Positions 24,644 to 33,323 of a DNA stretch of 64,000 nucleotides are shown here, piece after piece (the first letter of the stretch is position 1; each line of letters starts with the position of its first letter). The DNA is taken from contig NZ_CP029192.1 in the NCBI RefSeq assembly GCF_008642315.1, positions 1 to 64,000 on the forward strand, written 5' to 3'. Source of the DNA: Streptomyces venezuelae. Lineage in GTDB: Bacteria > Actinomycetota > Actinomycetes > Streptomycetales > Streptomycetaceae. A program made the position numbers and the translations under genes. Below the pieces are notes generated by a model. It was not told the DNA's origin and did no database searches. It worked only from the letters and a program-made list of their open reading frames with translations.

Positions 24644-26283
24644 GGACACAACGCAGCGGCGGCCCGGAGGCGGCCGCTCCCCCGGCGCAGCCGGACGCGG
24701 GGCTGCTGTCGCCGGTGCGGGCGGGCACCGCCGTCGAGGCCGCGGTCGGCGACGAGGCCTGGCTGCAGGCGATGCTCGACGCGGAGGCGGCGCTGGCCCG
24801 GGCGCAGGCGCGCACGGGCACGGTGCCCGCCGCGGCCGCCGAGGCGATCACCGCCGCCGCCCGGGCCGAGCACTTCGATGTGCGCGCCCTGGCGCTGGCC
24901 GCCCGCTCGACGGCCAATCCGGTGGTCGGCCTGGTGGCCGCGCTGACCCGGCAGGTCGCCCGCCGGGCGCCGGAGGCGGCCGAGTACGTGCACCGCGGCT
25001 CCACCAGCCAGGACGTCTTCGACACCGGCGCGATGCTGGTGGCCGCGCGTGCCCTGCGGCTGATCGTCGCGGACCTGCGCGAGACGGCCGCGTCGCTGGC
25101 CGAACTGGCGGGCGCCCACCGCGACACGGTGATGGCCGGGCGGACCCTGGCCCTGCACGCCGTGCCCACCACGTTCGGACTCAAGGCGGCCGGCTGGCGC
25201 CACCTGGTGCTGGAGTCCGTCGCACGCCTGGAACGGGTCGCCGAGGAGTCGCTGGTCATCTCCCTGGGCGGAGCGGCCGGCACGCTGGCCGGCTACCTGC
25301 AGTACGCCCAACAGGCCCCGCAGCGGGCGGACCGGGCTCCGGAGGACGCGGGCCGGGTCCCAGAGGGCGAGGGCCGGGTCCCGGAGCACACGGGCCAAAC
25401 CCCGGAGCGCGCGGACCAGAGCCCCAAGCACGCGGACCAGGTCCCGAAGGAAGCGGGCCGGGCCCCCGAGCACACGGGCCAAACCGCCGAACACGCGGAC
25501 CAGACCCCGAAGCACGCGGACCGGGCCCCTGGCGACGACGGCGCCCGCAGCGACGGGGACGTGCTGGACGCGTTGGTCGGGGCGTTTGCCGTGGAGACGG
25601 GGCTGGGGCGGCCGGTGTTGCCCTGGCACGCCCTGCGCACCCCGGTCGCCGACCTGGGGGCCGCGCTGGCGCATACCGCGGGTGCCCTGGGCAAGATGGC
25701 GGCGGACGTGCAGGTCCTGGCCCGTACCGAGATCGGCGAGGTCGCCGAGCCAGCCCCCGACGGGCGCGGCGCGTCCTCGGCGATGCCCCACAAGGCCAAT
25801 CCCGTCCTGGCCACCCTGATCCGCTCGGCCGCCGTCCAGGTGCCCGCGCTCGGTGCGGTCCTCGCGCAGTGCCTGCCCACCGAGGACGAGCGTTCGGCGG
25901 GGCTGTGGCATGCCGAGTGGCAGCCGCTGCGCGAGTGCCTGCGGCTGACCGGGGGCGCCGCCCGTGCGGCCGCCGAGCTGGCCGCCGGGCTGGTGGTGCA
26001 TCCCCAGCGGATGCGCGCCAACCTTGATATGACGGCCGGTCAGGTCGTCTCCGAGCGGCTGGCGGCCCACCTGGCGCCCCTGCTGGGCAGGAGCGTGGCC
26101 AAGCAGCTGCTGTCCCGCGCCTCGCAGCAGGTGCGGGAGACCGGGCGGCCGCTGGGCCGGGTCCTGGCCGAACTGCCCGCCCTTGCCGGGGTGGTGAGCC
26201 AGGAGGAGCTGGCGCGGCTGCTCGATCCGCGGCACTACACCGGGGCCGCGGGGCCGCTGGTGGACCGTGCGCTGCGGGGATGA
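24640..26283 (+). CDS. CreD-like nitrosuccinate lyase with a repeat insertion
   Basis: The 547-residue protein belongs to the fumarase/aspartase superfamily, closest in motifs to carboxymuconate cycloisomerase and CreD. The motifs are VHRGSTSQDVFDTG, GRTLALHAVPTTFGLKAAGW and the signature SSAMPHKANP (residues 379-388). CreD-type enzymes eliminate nitrous acid from nitrosuccinate, leaving fumarate. Family members are usually about 450 residues. The extra length comes from an N-terminal extension and ten heptapeptide repeats (residues 230-299) between GGAAGTLAGY and the PWHALRTPVADLG helix. The GTG start overlaps the CreE-like stop. Confidence 0.8.
   Translation: MRTQRSGGPEAAAPPAQPDAGLLSPVRAGTAVEAAVGDEAWLQAMLDAEAALARAQARTGTVPAAAAEAITAAARAEHFDVRALALAARSTANPVVGLVAALTRQVARRAPEAAEYVHRGSTSQDVFDTGAMLVAARALRLIVADLRETAASLAELAGAHRDTVMAGRTLALHAVPTTFGLKAAGWRHLVLESVARLERVAEESLVISLGGAAGTLAGYLQYAQQAPQRADRAPEDAGRVPEGEGRVPEHTGQTPERADQSPKHADQVPKEAGRAPEHTGQTAEHADQTPKHADRAPGDDGARSDGDVLDALVGAFAVETGLGRPVLPWHALRTPVADLGAALAHTAGALGKMAADVQVLARTEIGEVAEPAPDGRGASSAMPHKANPVLATLIRSAAVQVPALGAVLAQCLPTEDERSAGLWHAEWQPLRECLRLTGGAARAAAELAAGLVVHPQRMRANLDMTAGQVVSERLAAHLAPLLGRSVAKQLLSRASQQVRETGRPLGRVLAELPALAGVVSQEELARLLDPRHYTGAAGPLVDRALRG
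25327..25536 (+). repeat. Ten in-frame 21-bp repeats inside the lyase
   Basis: Ten tandem 21-bp units encode heptapeptides such as ADRAPED, AGRVPEG, TGQTPER, ADQSPKH and ADQTPKH. The consensus is roughly [AT]-[DG]-[QR]-x-P-[EK]-[HDE]. They are hydrophilic and Pro-containing, so they probably form a disordered loop on the enzyme surface. Confidence 0.95.
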
Positions 26284-26412
26284 AACCCGCTCGCCCCTGC
26301 CTTCCCCGCTCTTCCCTTCTCTCCCTGTTTCCTTCTCTCCCTGTTCTCTTCTGTCTTCTCTCGCACCGTCGCTTTCGTCCGCAACCGTCCAGCACTCAGC
26401 CGGAGGAATGTC

Positions 26413-27498
26413 ATGCCGCCACTGCCGCCCGCCCGTGTCGTCCGCGCCGTCGAAAGCGTGCGCGCCGCGCTGCAGAGCCTGACGCGCAAGCTCGCACCCC
26501 CGCCGTTCGCGCTGCTCGAACTCGTCCAGGGCGCCATGGTCAGCCAGGCGATCTACGTCGCCGCCGAACTGCGCATCGCCGAGACCCTCCAGGACGGGCC
26601 GCTGGCCCCGGAGCAGATCGCCGAGCGCGCCGGGGCGGACGCCGACTCGCTGCACCGCCTGCTGCGCCTCCTTGCGACCTACGGCATCTTCACCGAGCAC
26701 AAGGACGGGCGGTTCGCGCTGACGGCGATGGCACGGGCCCTGATCAAGGACGCCCCGATGTCGATGTACGGGATAGCCCGGCTGATGGGCCACCCCATCC
26801 ACTGGGAGGACTGGGGGCACCTGGTCGACGCGGTGCGCACCGGTGAGCCGAGCCTGCCCAAGCTGCGCGGCATGGGCGCCTTCGAGTACCTGGAGGCCAA
26901 CGCCGAGTACGGGGCGATCTTCACCGACGGGATGGGGGCGATGTCGGGCACGGAGACCGAACCGCTGCTGGCCGCCTACGACTTCGCCCGCTACGCCACC
27001 GTGGTCGACTTCTGCGGCGGGCGCGGCGATCTGCTGGCCGGGGTGCTGAAGAAGACGCCCGCCGCGCGCGGGATCCTCTCCGACCCCCGGGTGGGCACCA
27101 ACGGCGCCGCCGGCTTCCTGGCCGAGCAGGGGGTGTCGCAGCGGTGCACGATCGCCGACGGCGGGCTGTTCGACGCGGTGCCGGCCGGCGGGGACGCGTA
27201 CATCCTCAAGCACATCCTGCACGACTGGCCCGAGCCGCAGGCCCTGGAGATCCTGCGCAACGTCCGCAAGGCGATGAACCCCGGCGGGCGCCTGCTGGTG
27301 ATGGAGATGGTCGTGCCCGACAAGGTCAACGGACCGCACTCGGGCAAGCTCGTCGACCTGTGGCTGATGCTGCTGGTGGGCGGCAAGGAACGCACCCGCG
27401 CCCAGTACGCCGACCTGCTGGGCAAGGCGGGGTTCCAGCTGGAGCGGGTGGTGCAGACCCCGGCGGCGATCTCGATCGTCGAGGCGAGCGCCCGCTGA
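26413..27498 (+). CDS. O-methyltransferase, TcmO/DnrK-type
   Basis: The 361-residue protein has the plant-type O-methyltransferase fold. A dimerisation winged helix spans about residues 30-115 (LLELVQGAMVSQAIYVAAELRIAETL, LHRLLRLLATYGIF). The SAM domain follows, with VVDFCGGRGDLLAGVLK, DAYILKHILHDWPEPQALEIL and AMNPGGRLLVMEMV. The His/Asp pair in HILHDW is the usual catalytic region. Motif I is FCGGRG rather than the common VGGGxG. It probably methylates a phenol of the polyketide, but kinamycin itself does not need such a step. GGAGGA precedes the ATG. The preceding gap (26300-26365) is a C/T-rich tract. Confidence 0.85.
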   Translation: MPPLPPARVVRAVESVRAALQSLTRKLAPPPFALLELVQGAMVSQAIYVAAELRIAETLQDGPLAPEQIAERAGADADSLHRLLRLLATYGIFTEHKDGRFALTAMARALIKDAPMSMYGIARLMGHPIHWEDWGHLVDAVRTGEPSLPKLRGMGAFEYLEANAEYGAIFTDGMGAMSGTETEPLLAAYDFARYATVVDFCGGRGDLLAGVLKKTPAARGILSDPRVGTNGAAGFLAEQGVSQRCTIADGGLFDAVPAGGDAYILKHILHDWPEPQALEILRNVRKAMNPGGRLLVMEMVVPDKVNGPHSGKLVDLWLMLLVGGKERTRAQYADLLGKAGFQLERVVQTPAAISIVEASAR

Positions 27499-27517
27499 GC
27501 CGACCCGCCCGGTGCCC

Positions 27518-27586
27518 GCTCCGGCGCCGCACCCCCGCCCCGGCCGTCACGGCCGGGGGAGAAAGAGGGGGGTGCGGCGCCGGAGC
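27518..27586. terminator. Strong bidirectional terminator
   Basis: A perfect 19-bp stem (GCTCCGGCGCCGCACCCCC with its complement at 27568-27586) encloses a smaller hairpin (CGGCCGTCACGGCCG) and is followed by CTTTTG. It separates the convergent methyltransferase and MFS exporter genes. Confidence 0.85.
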
Positions 27587-27592
27587 CTTTTG

Positions 27593-29128
27593 TCAGGTGC
27601 CCTGTTTGTGCTGCTGCTTGCGGGTGGCGCGCAGGGGGACCTCGCGGACCAGGAGCGCGGCCAGCAGGGCCAGGCCCGCCGCCAGCGACGCCAGCACGAA
27701 CGCGCCCCGCACGCCCTGGGCGACGGCACCGCGGTAGAACGCGCGCACCCCGGCGTCCAGGCGGTTCATGCTCTCGGCGTCCAGACGGGTCCGGTGCAGG
27801 GCGGTGCCGTGGGTGTGGCCGCTCATCACCTCGCGTACACGGTGGTTGAACAAGGTGCCCATGACGGCGACGCCGACCGACTGGCCCAGCGTGCGGAAGA
27901 GCGTCATCGCGGCGGAGGCGACGCCCACCTCGTGGGCGCCGACGCTGTTCTGGGCGACGGTCATCACGTTCTGCCCCAAGAAGCCCATGCCGGCCCCCAG
28001 CAGGGCCATGAACAGCGCGGCGGACAGGCGTGAGGTGGTGGTGCCCACGTGCGAGAGCAGCAGGGTGCCGGTGAGCATCGCGGCCGACCCGGTGACCTGG
28101 AGGATCTTGTAGCGGCCGGTGCGGGCCACGGTGCGCCCCGACAGCTGGGAGGCCAGGACCAGGGCGCCCAGCATCGGCAGCAGCAGCAGGCCCGAGCCGG
28201 TCGCGGAGACGCCGTGCACGGCCTGCTGGTAGAGCGGCAGGTAGAGGACTGCGCCGAACATCACGAAGCCGTTGGTGAAGCTGAGCGCGGCCATCAGGGA
28301 GAAGTTGAGGTCGCCGAACAGGTGCGGGGGCAGCACCGGTTCCAGGGCCCGGGACTGGGCGTGGACGAAGCCGGCCAGCGCCGCGGCGGACAGCACGCAC
28401 AGCGTCACGATCGTCGCCGAGGTCCAGGCGTGTTCGACGCCGCCCCAGGTGACCACCAGCACGAAGGAGACGATGCACACGACCAGCAGCAGCGCGCCCA
28501 CGTAGTCGATGTGGGCCTTCCTGCGCCGGCCGGTCACCCGCACCAGGCGGGCGATCAGGGCCAGTGAGAGCAGGCCGACGGGCAGGTTGACCCAGAACGC
28601 CCAGCGCCAGCCGACCGAGTCGGTGATGGAGCCGCCGATCAGCGGGCCCACGGTCATGGAGAACACCATGACGCTGGTGATCATGCCCTGGTAGCGGCCG
28701 CGTTCGCGCGGCGGGATCAGTTCGCCGATGACCGCCATGACACCGACCGCGAGGCCTCCCCCGCCCAGTCCCTGCACGGTGCGCGCGGCGATCAGCTCGG
28801 GCATGTCCTGGGCGAGCCCGCACAGCAGCGACCCGGTCAGGAACACCGACATCGCCACCACGAGCCACCGCTTGCGCCCGTACATGTCGCCGAGCTTGCC
28901 CCAGACGGGAATGGAGGCGGCGGCGGCCAGCGTGTAGGAGGTCACCGCCCAGGACAGGTAGGCGGTGCCGCCCAGTTCGCCGGCGATGGTGGGCATCGAG
29001 GTGGCCACGATGGTGGTGCCCAGCGAGGAGGGCAGCATGGCAAGGAGCAGGGGTATCAGCGCCAGGCGTACGCTGCGCGGGCCCCGCTCACGCCGTGCTG
29101 CCGGGGCCTGGTCCGTCGGGGCGTCCAC
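27593..29128 (-). CDS. MFS drug exporter (DHA2/EmrB-QacA type)
   Basis: The product is about 511 residues with 14 predicted membrane segments. Motif A is WGKLGDMYGRKRW, motif C-like sequences follow helix 5 (MTVGPLIGGSITDSVGWRWAF), and the N-terminus has the signature LGTTIVATSMPTIAGELGG. It should export the pathway product by proton antiport and give self-resistance. I chose GTG 29128, six bases after AAGGAG; a longer start at ATG 29158 would overlap the stop of the multicopper oxidase gene by 4 bases. It is the last gene of the minus-strand series. Confidence 0.9.
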   Translation of the reverse strand: MDAPTDQAPAARRERGPRSVRLALIPLLLAMLPSSLGTTIVATSMPTIAGELGGTAYLSWAVTSYTLAAAASIPVWGKLGDMYGRKRWLVVAMSVFLTGSLLCGLAQDMPELIAARTVQGLGGGGLAVGVMAVIGELIPPRERGRYQGMITSVMVFSMTVGPLIGGSITDSVGWRWAFWVNLPVGLLSLALIARLVRVTGRRRKAHIDYVGALLLVVCIVSFVLVVTWGGVEHAWTSATIVTLCVLSAAALAGFVHAQSRALEPVLPPHLFGDLNFSLMAALSFTNGFVMFGAVLYLPLYQQAVHGVSATGSGLLLLPMLGALVLASQLSGRTVARTGRYKILQVTGSAAMLTGTLLLSHVGTTTSRLSAALFMALLGAGMGFLGQNVMTVAQNSVGAHEVGVASAAMTLFRTLGQSVGVAVMGTLFNHRVREVMSGHTHGTALHRTRLDAESMNRLDAGVRAFYRGAVAQGVRGAFVLASLAAGLALLAALLVREVPLRATRKQQHKQGT

Positions 29129-29154
29129 GGGCTCCTCCTTCTGGCCGGTGCGCC

Positions 29155-30609
29155 TCATCGGATGTGCATCGTGGCCATCATGCCCCGCACACCGTGCTCG
29201 AACATGTGGCAGTGGTAGAGGTATCGGCCGCGGTAGCTGTCGAAGAGGGCCTGGAGGCGGACGGTTTCGCCGGGGGCGAGGTGGATGGTGTCCTTCAGGC
29301 CGCTCTCCCCCGGCTCGGGGGGCCGCCCGGCGCGTTCCAGGACGCGGAACTGCACCAGGTGCAGGTGGAAGTTGTGCTCGGCGCGGGCGTTGGCATTGGT
29401 GACCGTCCAGACCTCGCTGGTGCGGAACTTGATCTGGGCGTCGACGCGTTGGGGGTCGTACTCCTTCTCGTCGATGTAGGCGCCGGGGTGTTCGCCGCCC
29501 TCGTCCATGCGCAGCACCACCGTCCGTTCCGTGTCGGGGCGGGGCAGGGGCGGCAGGGTGCGCAGCCGGGCGGGTATGCGGCTGGGGTCGTGGGCGGTGC
29601 GCACCACGTCGAAGCGGAGTATCTCGCCGATCTCGTCGGCGGGTCCGGTGCCGGTGGTGTTCTTCAGGACGACGCTGGTGCCCACCGGGTAGCGGGAGAA
29701 GTCCACGACGACGTCGGCGCGTTCGCCCGCGGACAGGGCGATGCGGTCGGTGGTGTGGGGGGCGGTGAGCAGGCCGCCGTCGGAGCCGATCTGGGTGAGC
29801 GGGCTGCCGTCGGCCAGACGCAGTTCGAAGCGGCGCTGGTTGGAGGCGTTGAGCAGGCGCAGCCGGTACTTGCGGGCGGCGACCTGGAAGTAGGGGTAGG
29901 GCACGCCGTTGGCGAGCAGGGTGTTGCGGGCCCGGTCGCCCATCGCGTAGGCGAGTTGGCCGGCTGCGTCGAAGCGGGCGTCGCGCAGGGCGATGACGAC
30001 TTCGTAGCGTCCCCGGGGCAGGGGCAGGGCGCGTTCGGTGGCGTCGGTGAGCAGGTAGGAGCCGGACAGGCCGCGGTAGGCGTTCTCCGCCTCGAGGTGG
30101 TGGGCGTGGTCGTGGAACCACAGCGGGGCGTGCGGCTGGCGGTTGGGGTAGTGGTAGAGGCGGTCCGTGCCGGGTTCGATGACGTCCATGGGGTCGCCGT
30201 CGCTGTCGGGGGGCACCTCGGCGCCGTGCAGGTGGACGGCGGTGGGCACGGTGAGGCGGTTGCGCTGGCGGACGATGACGGGGCGGTGGGTGCGGGCGCG
30301 GATGACGGGGCCGGGGAAGTGGCCGTCGTAGGTGAGGACGTCGGTGGGCGGGCCGGGCAGGATCTGGGCGCGGGCGGGCTTCATGGTCATCACGTACACG
30401 TCGGATGTCGCGGTGCGGCCCGTGGGCCGTTTCTCGGCCAGCAGGGGCATCGGGCGCCGGAACTTCTCCACCGCCTGGGCCTTGGCGGCGGCCGGGGTGC
30501 CGGTGGTGGGGCGGGCGCGGGCGGCGAGCAGCGGGGTGAGGCCGGCGCCGGTGAGGGCCGCCCCGCCGGCGGCGAGCGTGACGCTCAGGGCACTGCGTCG
30601 GGTGATCAT
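29155..30609 (-). CDS. Tat-exported multicopper oxidase (laccase-like)
   Basis: The 484-residue protein starts with a twin-arginine signal (MITRRSALSVTLAAGGAAL). It has all four copper motifs: HLHG (about 125), WFHDHAHH (about 165), HNFHLHLVQF (about 405) and HCHMFEHG (about 465). It is a three-domain bilirubin oxidase/CotA-like enzyme, which oxidises phenols or arylamines one electron at a time with O2. Phenoxazinone synthase is a precedent in antibiotic formation. Its place between the exporter and regulator suggests extracellular oxidation or radical coupling of the polyketide; that role is inferred. GGAGAG precedes the ATG. Confidence 0.88.
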   Translation of the reverse strand: MITRRSALSVTLAAGGAALTGAGLTPLLAARARPTTGTPAAAKAQAVEKFRRPMPLLAEKRPTGRTATSDVYVMTMKPARAQILPGPPTDVLTYDGHFPGPVIRARTHRPVIVRQRNRLTVPTAVHLHGAEVPPDSDGDPMDVIEPGTDRLYHYPNRQPHAPLWFHDHAHHLEAENAYRGLSGSYLLTDATERALPLPRGRYEVVIALRDARFDAAGQLAYAMGDRARNTLLANGVPYPYFQVAARKYRLRLLNASNQRRFELRLADGSPLTQIGSDGGLLTAPHTTDRIALSAGERADVVVDFSRYPVGTSVVLKNTTGTGPADEIGEILRFDVVRTAHDPSRIPARLRTLPPLPRPDTERTVVLRMDEGGEHPGAYIDEKEYDPQRVDAQIKFRTSEVWTVTNANARAEHNFHLHLVQFRVLERAGRPPEPGESGLKDTIHLAPGETVRLQALFDSYRGRYLYHCHMFEHGVRGMMATMHIR

Positions 30610-30677
30610 GGTCTCTCCAGGGCTGGTCGGCGCCGCTGGCGGCGGGAAGGAGGGGGCGGTGGGCGGCGGGCCGGGGG

Positions 30678-31439
30678 TCAGCCGGTGCCGAGTTTGAAGC
30701 CCACGCCGCGTACGGTGACGACCCAGCCGTTGCCGCCGAGTTTTCCGCGCAGGCTGCTGACGTGGGTGTCGATGGTGCGGCGCGACCAGGAGTCGCCCCA
30801 CACCTGCTGCAGGAGCTGTTTGCGCGGGATGACCGTGTCGGGCTGGGCGGCCAGCAGGCACAGCAGGTCGAATTCCTTGCGGGTCAGGGCGACGTTCTGG
30901 TCGTCGACGGTGACCTGGCGGGAGTCGACGTCGATGCGCAGCCGGCCCAGGTCCATCTCGCGGGCCGCGGCGGGCTGCCAGCGGGTGCGGCGCATCACCG
31001 CTTCGATACGGGCGATGAGTTCGCGCAGTCCGTAGGGCTTGGTGACGTAGTCGTCGGCGCCCGCGTGCAGGCCAAGGACGCAGTCCAGTTCGGAGCGGCG
31101 GGCGGTGACGATGATGATGGGGACGCGGCTGACCTCGCGGATCGCGCGGCACACCTGGAGGCCGTCCAGGTCGGGCAGGTCGAGGTCGAGGAGGACCAGT
31201 TCGACGTCCTGGTAGGCGTGCAGGGCCGCGCTGCCGTGCCGCACGCCGACCGGGTCGTGGCCGTGGCGGCGCAGCTGGGCGGTGAGGGAGCCGGCCAGGG
31301 CCGCGTCGCCGTCGACCACCAGGATGCGCTGGCCGGTGGGGGCGCGGGCCGGCGTGGGGGTGCCCGGCTCGGTGGGGCGGGCGGTCTCGGGCACGGCGGC
31401 GACGGGCTCCAGCAGTGCCGGTGACGGTATGTGGCTCAT
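30678..31439 (-). CDS. Orphan OmpR/PhoB-family regulator (JadR1-like)
   Basis: The 253-residue protein has about 37 extra N-terminal residues. A receiver domain follows (RILVVDGDAALAGSL, phospho-Asp region LVLLDLDLPDLDG, ITAR-like IIVTARRS, K in DDYVTKPYGLREL). The C-terminal winged helix is LTRKEFDLLCLLAAQPDTV / RRTIDTHVSSLRGKLG. The acidic pocket reads D-G-D rather than D-D, and no histidine kinase gene lies nearby. This resembles atypical angucycline regulators such as JadR1, which bind the product instead of being phosphorylated. GGGGAGG precedes the ATG. Confidence 0.88.
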   Translation of the reverse strand: MSHIPSPALLEPVAAVPETARPTEPGTPTPARAPTGQRILVVDGDAALAGSLTAQLRRHGHDPVGVRHGSAALHAYQDVELVLLDLDLPDLDGLQVCRAIREVSRVPIIIVTARRSELDCVLGLHAGADDYVTKPYGLRELIARIEAVMRRTRWQPAAAREMDLGRLRIDVDSRQVTVDDQNVALTRKEFDLLCLLAAQPDTVIPRKQLLQQVWGDSWSRRTIDTHVSSLRGKLGGNGWVVTVRGVGFKLGTG

Positions 31440-31514
31440 GCCTCCCCCGTGGGGTGTGCGGTGCCCGGGCGGGCCGGTGGCGCAGGTGTGGTCCGCCCGG
31501 TGCTCCGGGTCCGC

Positions 31515-31955
31515 CTAGGGTTTTGGGGCCGGCGGGCCCTGCAGGGGCTGTCCGGGGTTCAGGACCCAGGCCGACTCGTGCCGGGTGAAGCCCACGCGCG
31601 GGTAGTAGCCGGTGGCGGCGGGCGCCGACAGGAGCACCACCTTGGCGTCGGGGGCCTGGCGGCGGGTCTCCTCCATCAGGGCCAGGCCCACCCCCGAGCG
31701 CTGGTGGCGGCGGATCACGGCGATGTCGGAGAGGTAGGTGACGTAGGAGAAGTCGGAGATGCTGCGGGCGATGCCGATCAGCGTGCCGTCCGCCTCGCGG
31801 GCGACGACGACGAGGTTGGCCTCGCGCACCATCGCCGCCATCCGCTCGCGGTCCTGGACCGGGCGGCGCTCGCCCAGGCCGGAGGCGTGGTAGACGGCCA
31901 GGACCTCGTCCAGGTCGAGGTCTGCTCCGTGGGCGCGTTCAGTCTTCCAGCTCAT
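31515..31955 (-). CDS. GNAT acetyltransferase, hydrazine N-acetylation (FzmR-like)
   Basis: The 146-residue GNAT protein has the acetyl-CoA loop region RRHQRSGVGLALMEETRR after strand YLSDIAVI, and the C-terminal YYPRVGFTR. In the fosfazinomycin pathway a GNAT enzyme acetylates hydrazine to acetylhydrazine, and a homologue occurs with kinamycin genes. Here it overlaps the 3' end of the PurB-like lyase gene by 17 bases, as expected for the same pathway. The assignment rests on gene context, since GNAT sequences alone do not reveal the substrate. Confidence 0.75.
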   Translation of the reverse strand: MSWKTERAHGADLDLDEVLAVYHASGLGERRPVQDRERMAAMVREANLVVVAREADGTLIGIARSISDFSYVTYLSDIAVIRRHQRSGVGLALMEETRRQAPDAKVVLLSAPAATGYYPRVGFTRHESAWVLNPGQPLQGPPAPKP

Positions 31956-33228
31956 CGAGCTTCTCCAATCGCCGCCGTATGACGTCGTGGTGGACGAGGA
32001 AACGCTCGGGCCGCAGCTCTTCGCGCAGCTCGACGCCCTCGGTGGCCAGGGTGTCCTTGAAGGGGGTGTGGGTGGCCGCCGTCCGGTTGGCGGCGGCCTG
32101 CGCGCGGCGGTAGGCGCGCTCGCGTTCGGTGCCCTCGCCCAGCAGGTCGACCAGGACGGCCGAACTGTAGATGAGTCCGTGGGCGCGCTCCAGTGCGGCG
32201 CGCATCACCTCGGGGCGCACGGTGAGGTGGGCCAGGAGCTCTTCGGCCTTGGTGGCCTGGAAGTGGGCCACGGCCAGGCTGTCGGGCAGGATGACCCGCT
32301 CGACGGACTGGTGGGCCAGGTCCCGCTCGTGCCACAGCGCGACGTCCTCCAGGGCGGTGGTGGCGTAGCCGCGCAGCAGGCGGGCCAGGCCGCACAGCCG
32401 TTCGCTGGTGGTGGGGTTGCGTTTGTGGGGCATGGCGCTGGAGCCCTGGTAGGCCGGGGCGCGCTGTTCTTCGACCTCGGCGACCTCGGTGCGCTGCAGC
32501 AGCCGCATCTCCAGGGCGATCTGTTCGACGCAGGCGCCCAGCGCGGCGACGGCCTGCACCAGTTGGGCGTGCCGGTCGCGGGCGACGACCTGGCTGGGCG
32601 CGGGTTCGATGCCAAGGCCCAGCGACTGGCACACGTACTGTTCGACGTAGGGGTCGATGAGGGCGTAGGTGCCCACCGAGCCGGAGACGGTGCCGACGGC
32701 GACGGCTTCGCGGGCGGCGGCCAGGCGGGTCAGGGAGCGGTCGACGGCGAAGGCGTAGCCGGCGAGTTTGTGGCCGAAGGTGGTCGGCTCGGCGTGGATG
32801 CCGTGGGTGCGGCCCACCATCAGGGTGTCGAAGTGTTCCCGGGCCCGGGCCACCAGGGTGCGGCGCAGGCGGCGGGCGGCGGCGGTGAGCAGGTCGGTGG
32901 CCCGGGCCAGGGTGTGGCCCAGGGCGGTGTCGACCAGGTCGTAGCTGGTCATGCCCAGATGGACCCAGCGGGCGGAGGATTCGGGGATGTTCTCGCAGTA
33001 GGCGGCGAGGAAGGAGAGGACTTCGTGGTCGCGGTCCTTCTCGATCTCGGCGATGCGGTGGGCGAGCGGCACCGGGGCGCGGCGCATGTCGTGCACGGTG
33101 TCCTTGGGGACGCGTCCCAGGCGTACCTGTGCCTCGGTGGCGAGGATCTCCACGCGGACCCAGGTGGCGTAGCGGTTCTGGTCGCTGAAGAGTTCCGCCA
33201 TCTCGGGCAGGGTGTATCGGGCGATCAT
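31939..33228 (-). CDS. PurB-like lyase, probable hydrazinosuccinate lyase
   Basis: The 429-residue protein is a full-length adenylosuccinate-lyase-type member of the fumarase/aspartase superfamily. It has MTSYDLVDTALG, GRTHGIHAEPTTFGHKLAGY and the signature SSAMPHKRNP (residues 263-272). A housekeeping PurB would not be in this operon. In the fosfazinomycin/kinamycin N-N cassette a lyase of this family is thought to release hydrazine from hydrazinosuccinate with fumarate as by-product. It is a separate gene from the CreD-like lyase, so the cluster has two paralogous C-N lyases. Its start overlaps the stop of the 32-residue frame. Confidence 0.78.
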   Translation of the reverse strand: MIARYTLPEMAELFSDQNRYATWVRVEILATEAQVRLGRVPKDTVHDMRRAPVPLAHRIAEIEKDRDHEVLSFLAAYCENIPESSARWVHLGMTSYDLVDTALGHTLARATDLLTAAARRLRRTLVARAREHFDTLMVGRTHGIHAEPTTFGHKLAGYAFAVDRSLTRLAAAREAVAVGTVSGSVGTYALIDPYVEQYVCQSLGLGIEPAPSQVVARDRHAQLVQAVAALGACVEQIALEMRLLQRTEVAEVEEQRAPAYQGSSAMPHKRNPTTSERLCGLARLLRGYATTALEDVALWHERDLAHQSVERVILPDSLAVAHFQATKAEELLAHLTVRPEVMRAALERAHGLIYSSAVLVDLLGEGTERERAYRRAQAAANRTAATHTPFKDTLATEGVELREELRPERFLVHHDVIRRRLEKLDELED

Positions 33229-33323
33229 GCAACGGCCCCTGTTCTGCGGGTGGTGGTCGGCACGCGGGTGGTCGGCGCGCTTGTTGTCGGCACGCGGGTG
33301 GTCGGCATGCGGGTGGTCGGCAT
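33225..33323 (-). CDS. 32-residue MPTTR-repeat peptide between operon genes
   Basis: A small frame starts 2 bases after the glutamine synthetase stop and ends in a TGA that overlaps the next ATG (ATGA). It encodes MPTTRMPTTRVPTTSAPTTR and a short basic tail. It is built from five 15-bp repeats. Its perfect coupling on both sides suggests that ribosomes read through it, so it may bridge translation between two pathway genes rather than make a functional peptide. There is no separate ribosome binding site. Confidence 0.45.
   Translation of the reverse strand: MPTTRMPTTRVPTTSAPTTRVPTTTRRTGAVA

Noticed and set aside
24445..27339. A 964-residue minus-strand frame opposite the CreD-like lyase and methyltransferase
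   Set aside because: High third-position GC opens long antisense frames in Streptomyces. The plus-strand proteins have recognisable catalytic motifs, and the antisense product is Arg/Gly/His-rich with none.
31939..33228. Reading the lyase as a housekeeping adenylosuccinate lyase (purB)
   Set aside because: The motifs fit PurB, but the gene is embedded with overlaps in an N-N cassette operon and has no purine genes nearby. A pathway lyase is the simpler reading.
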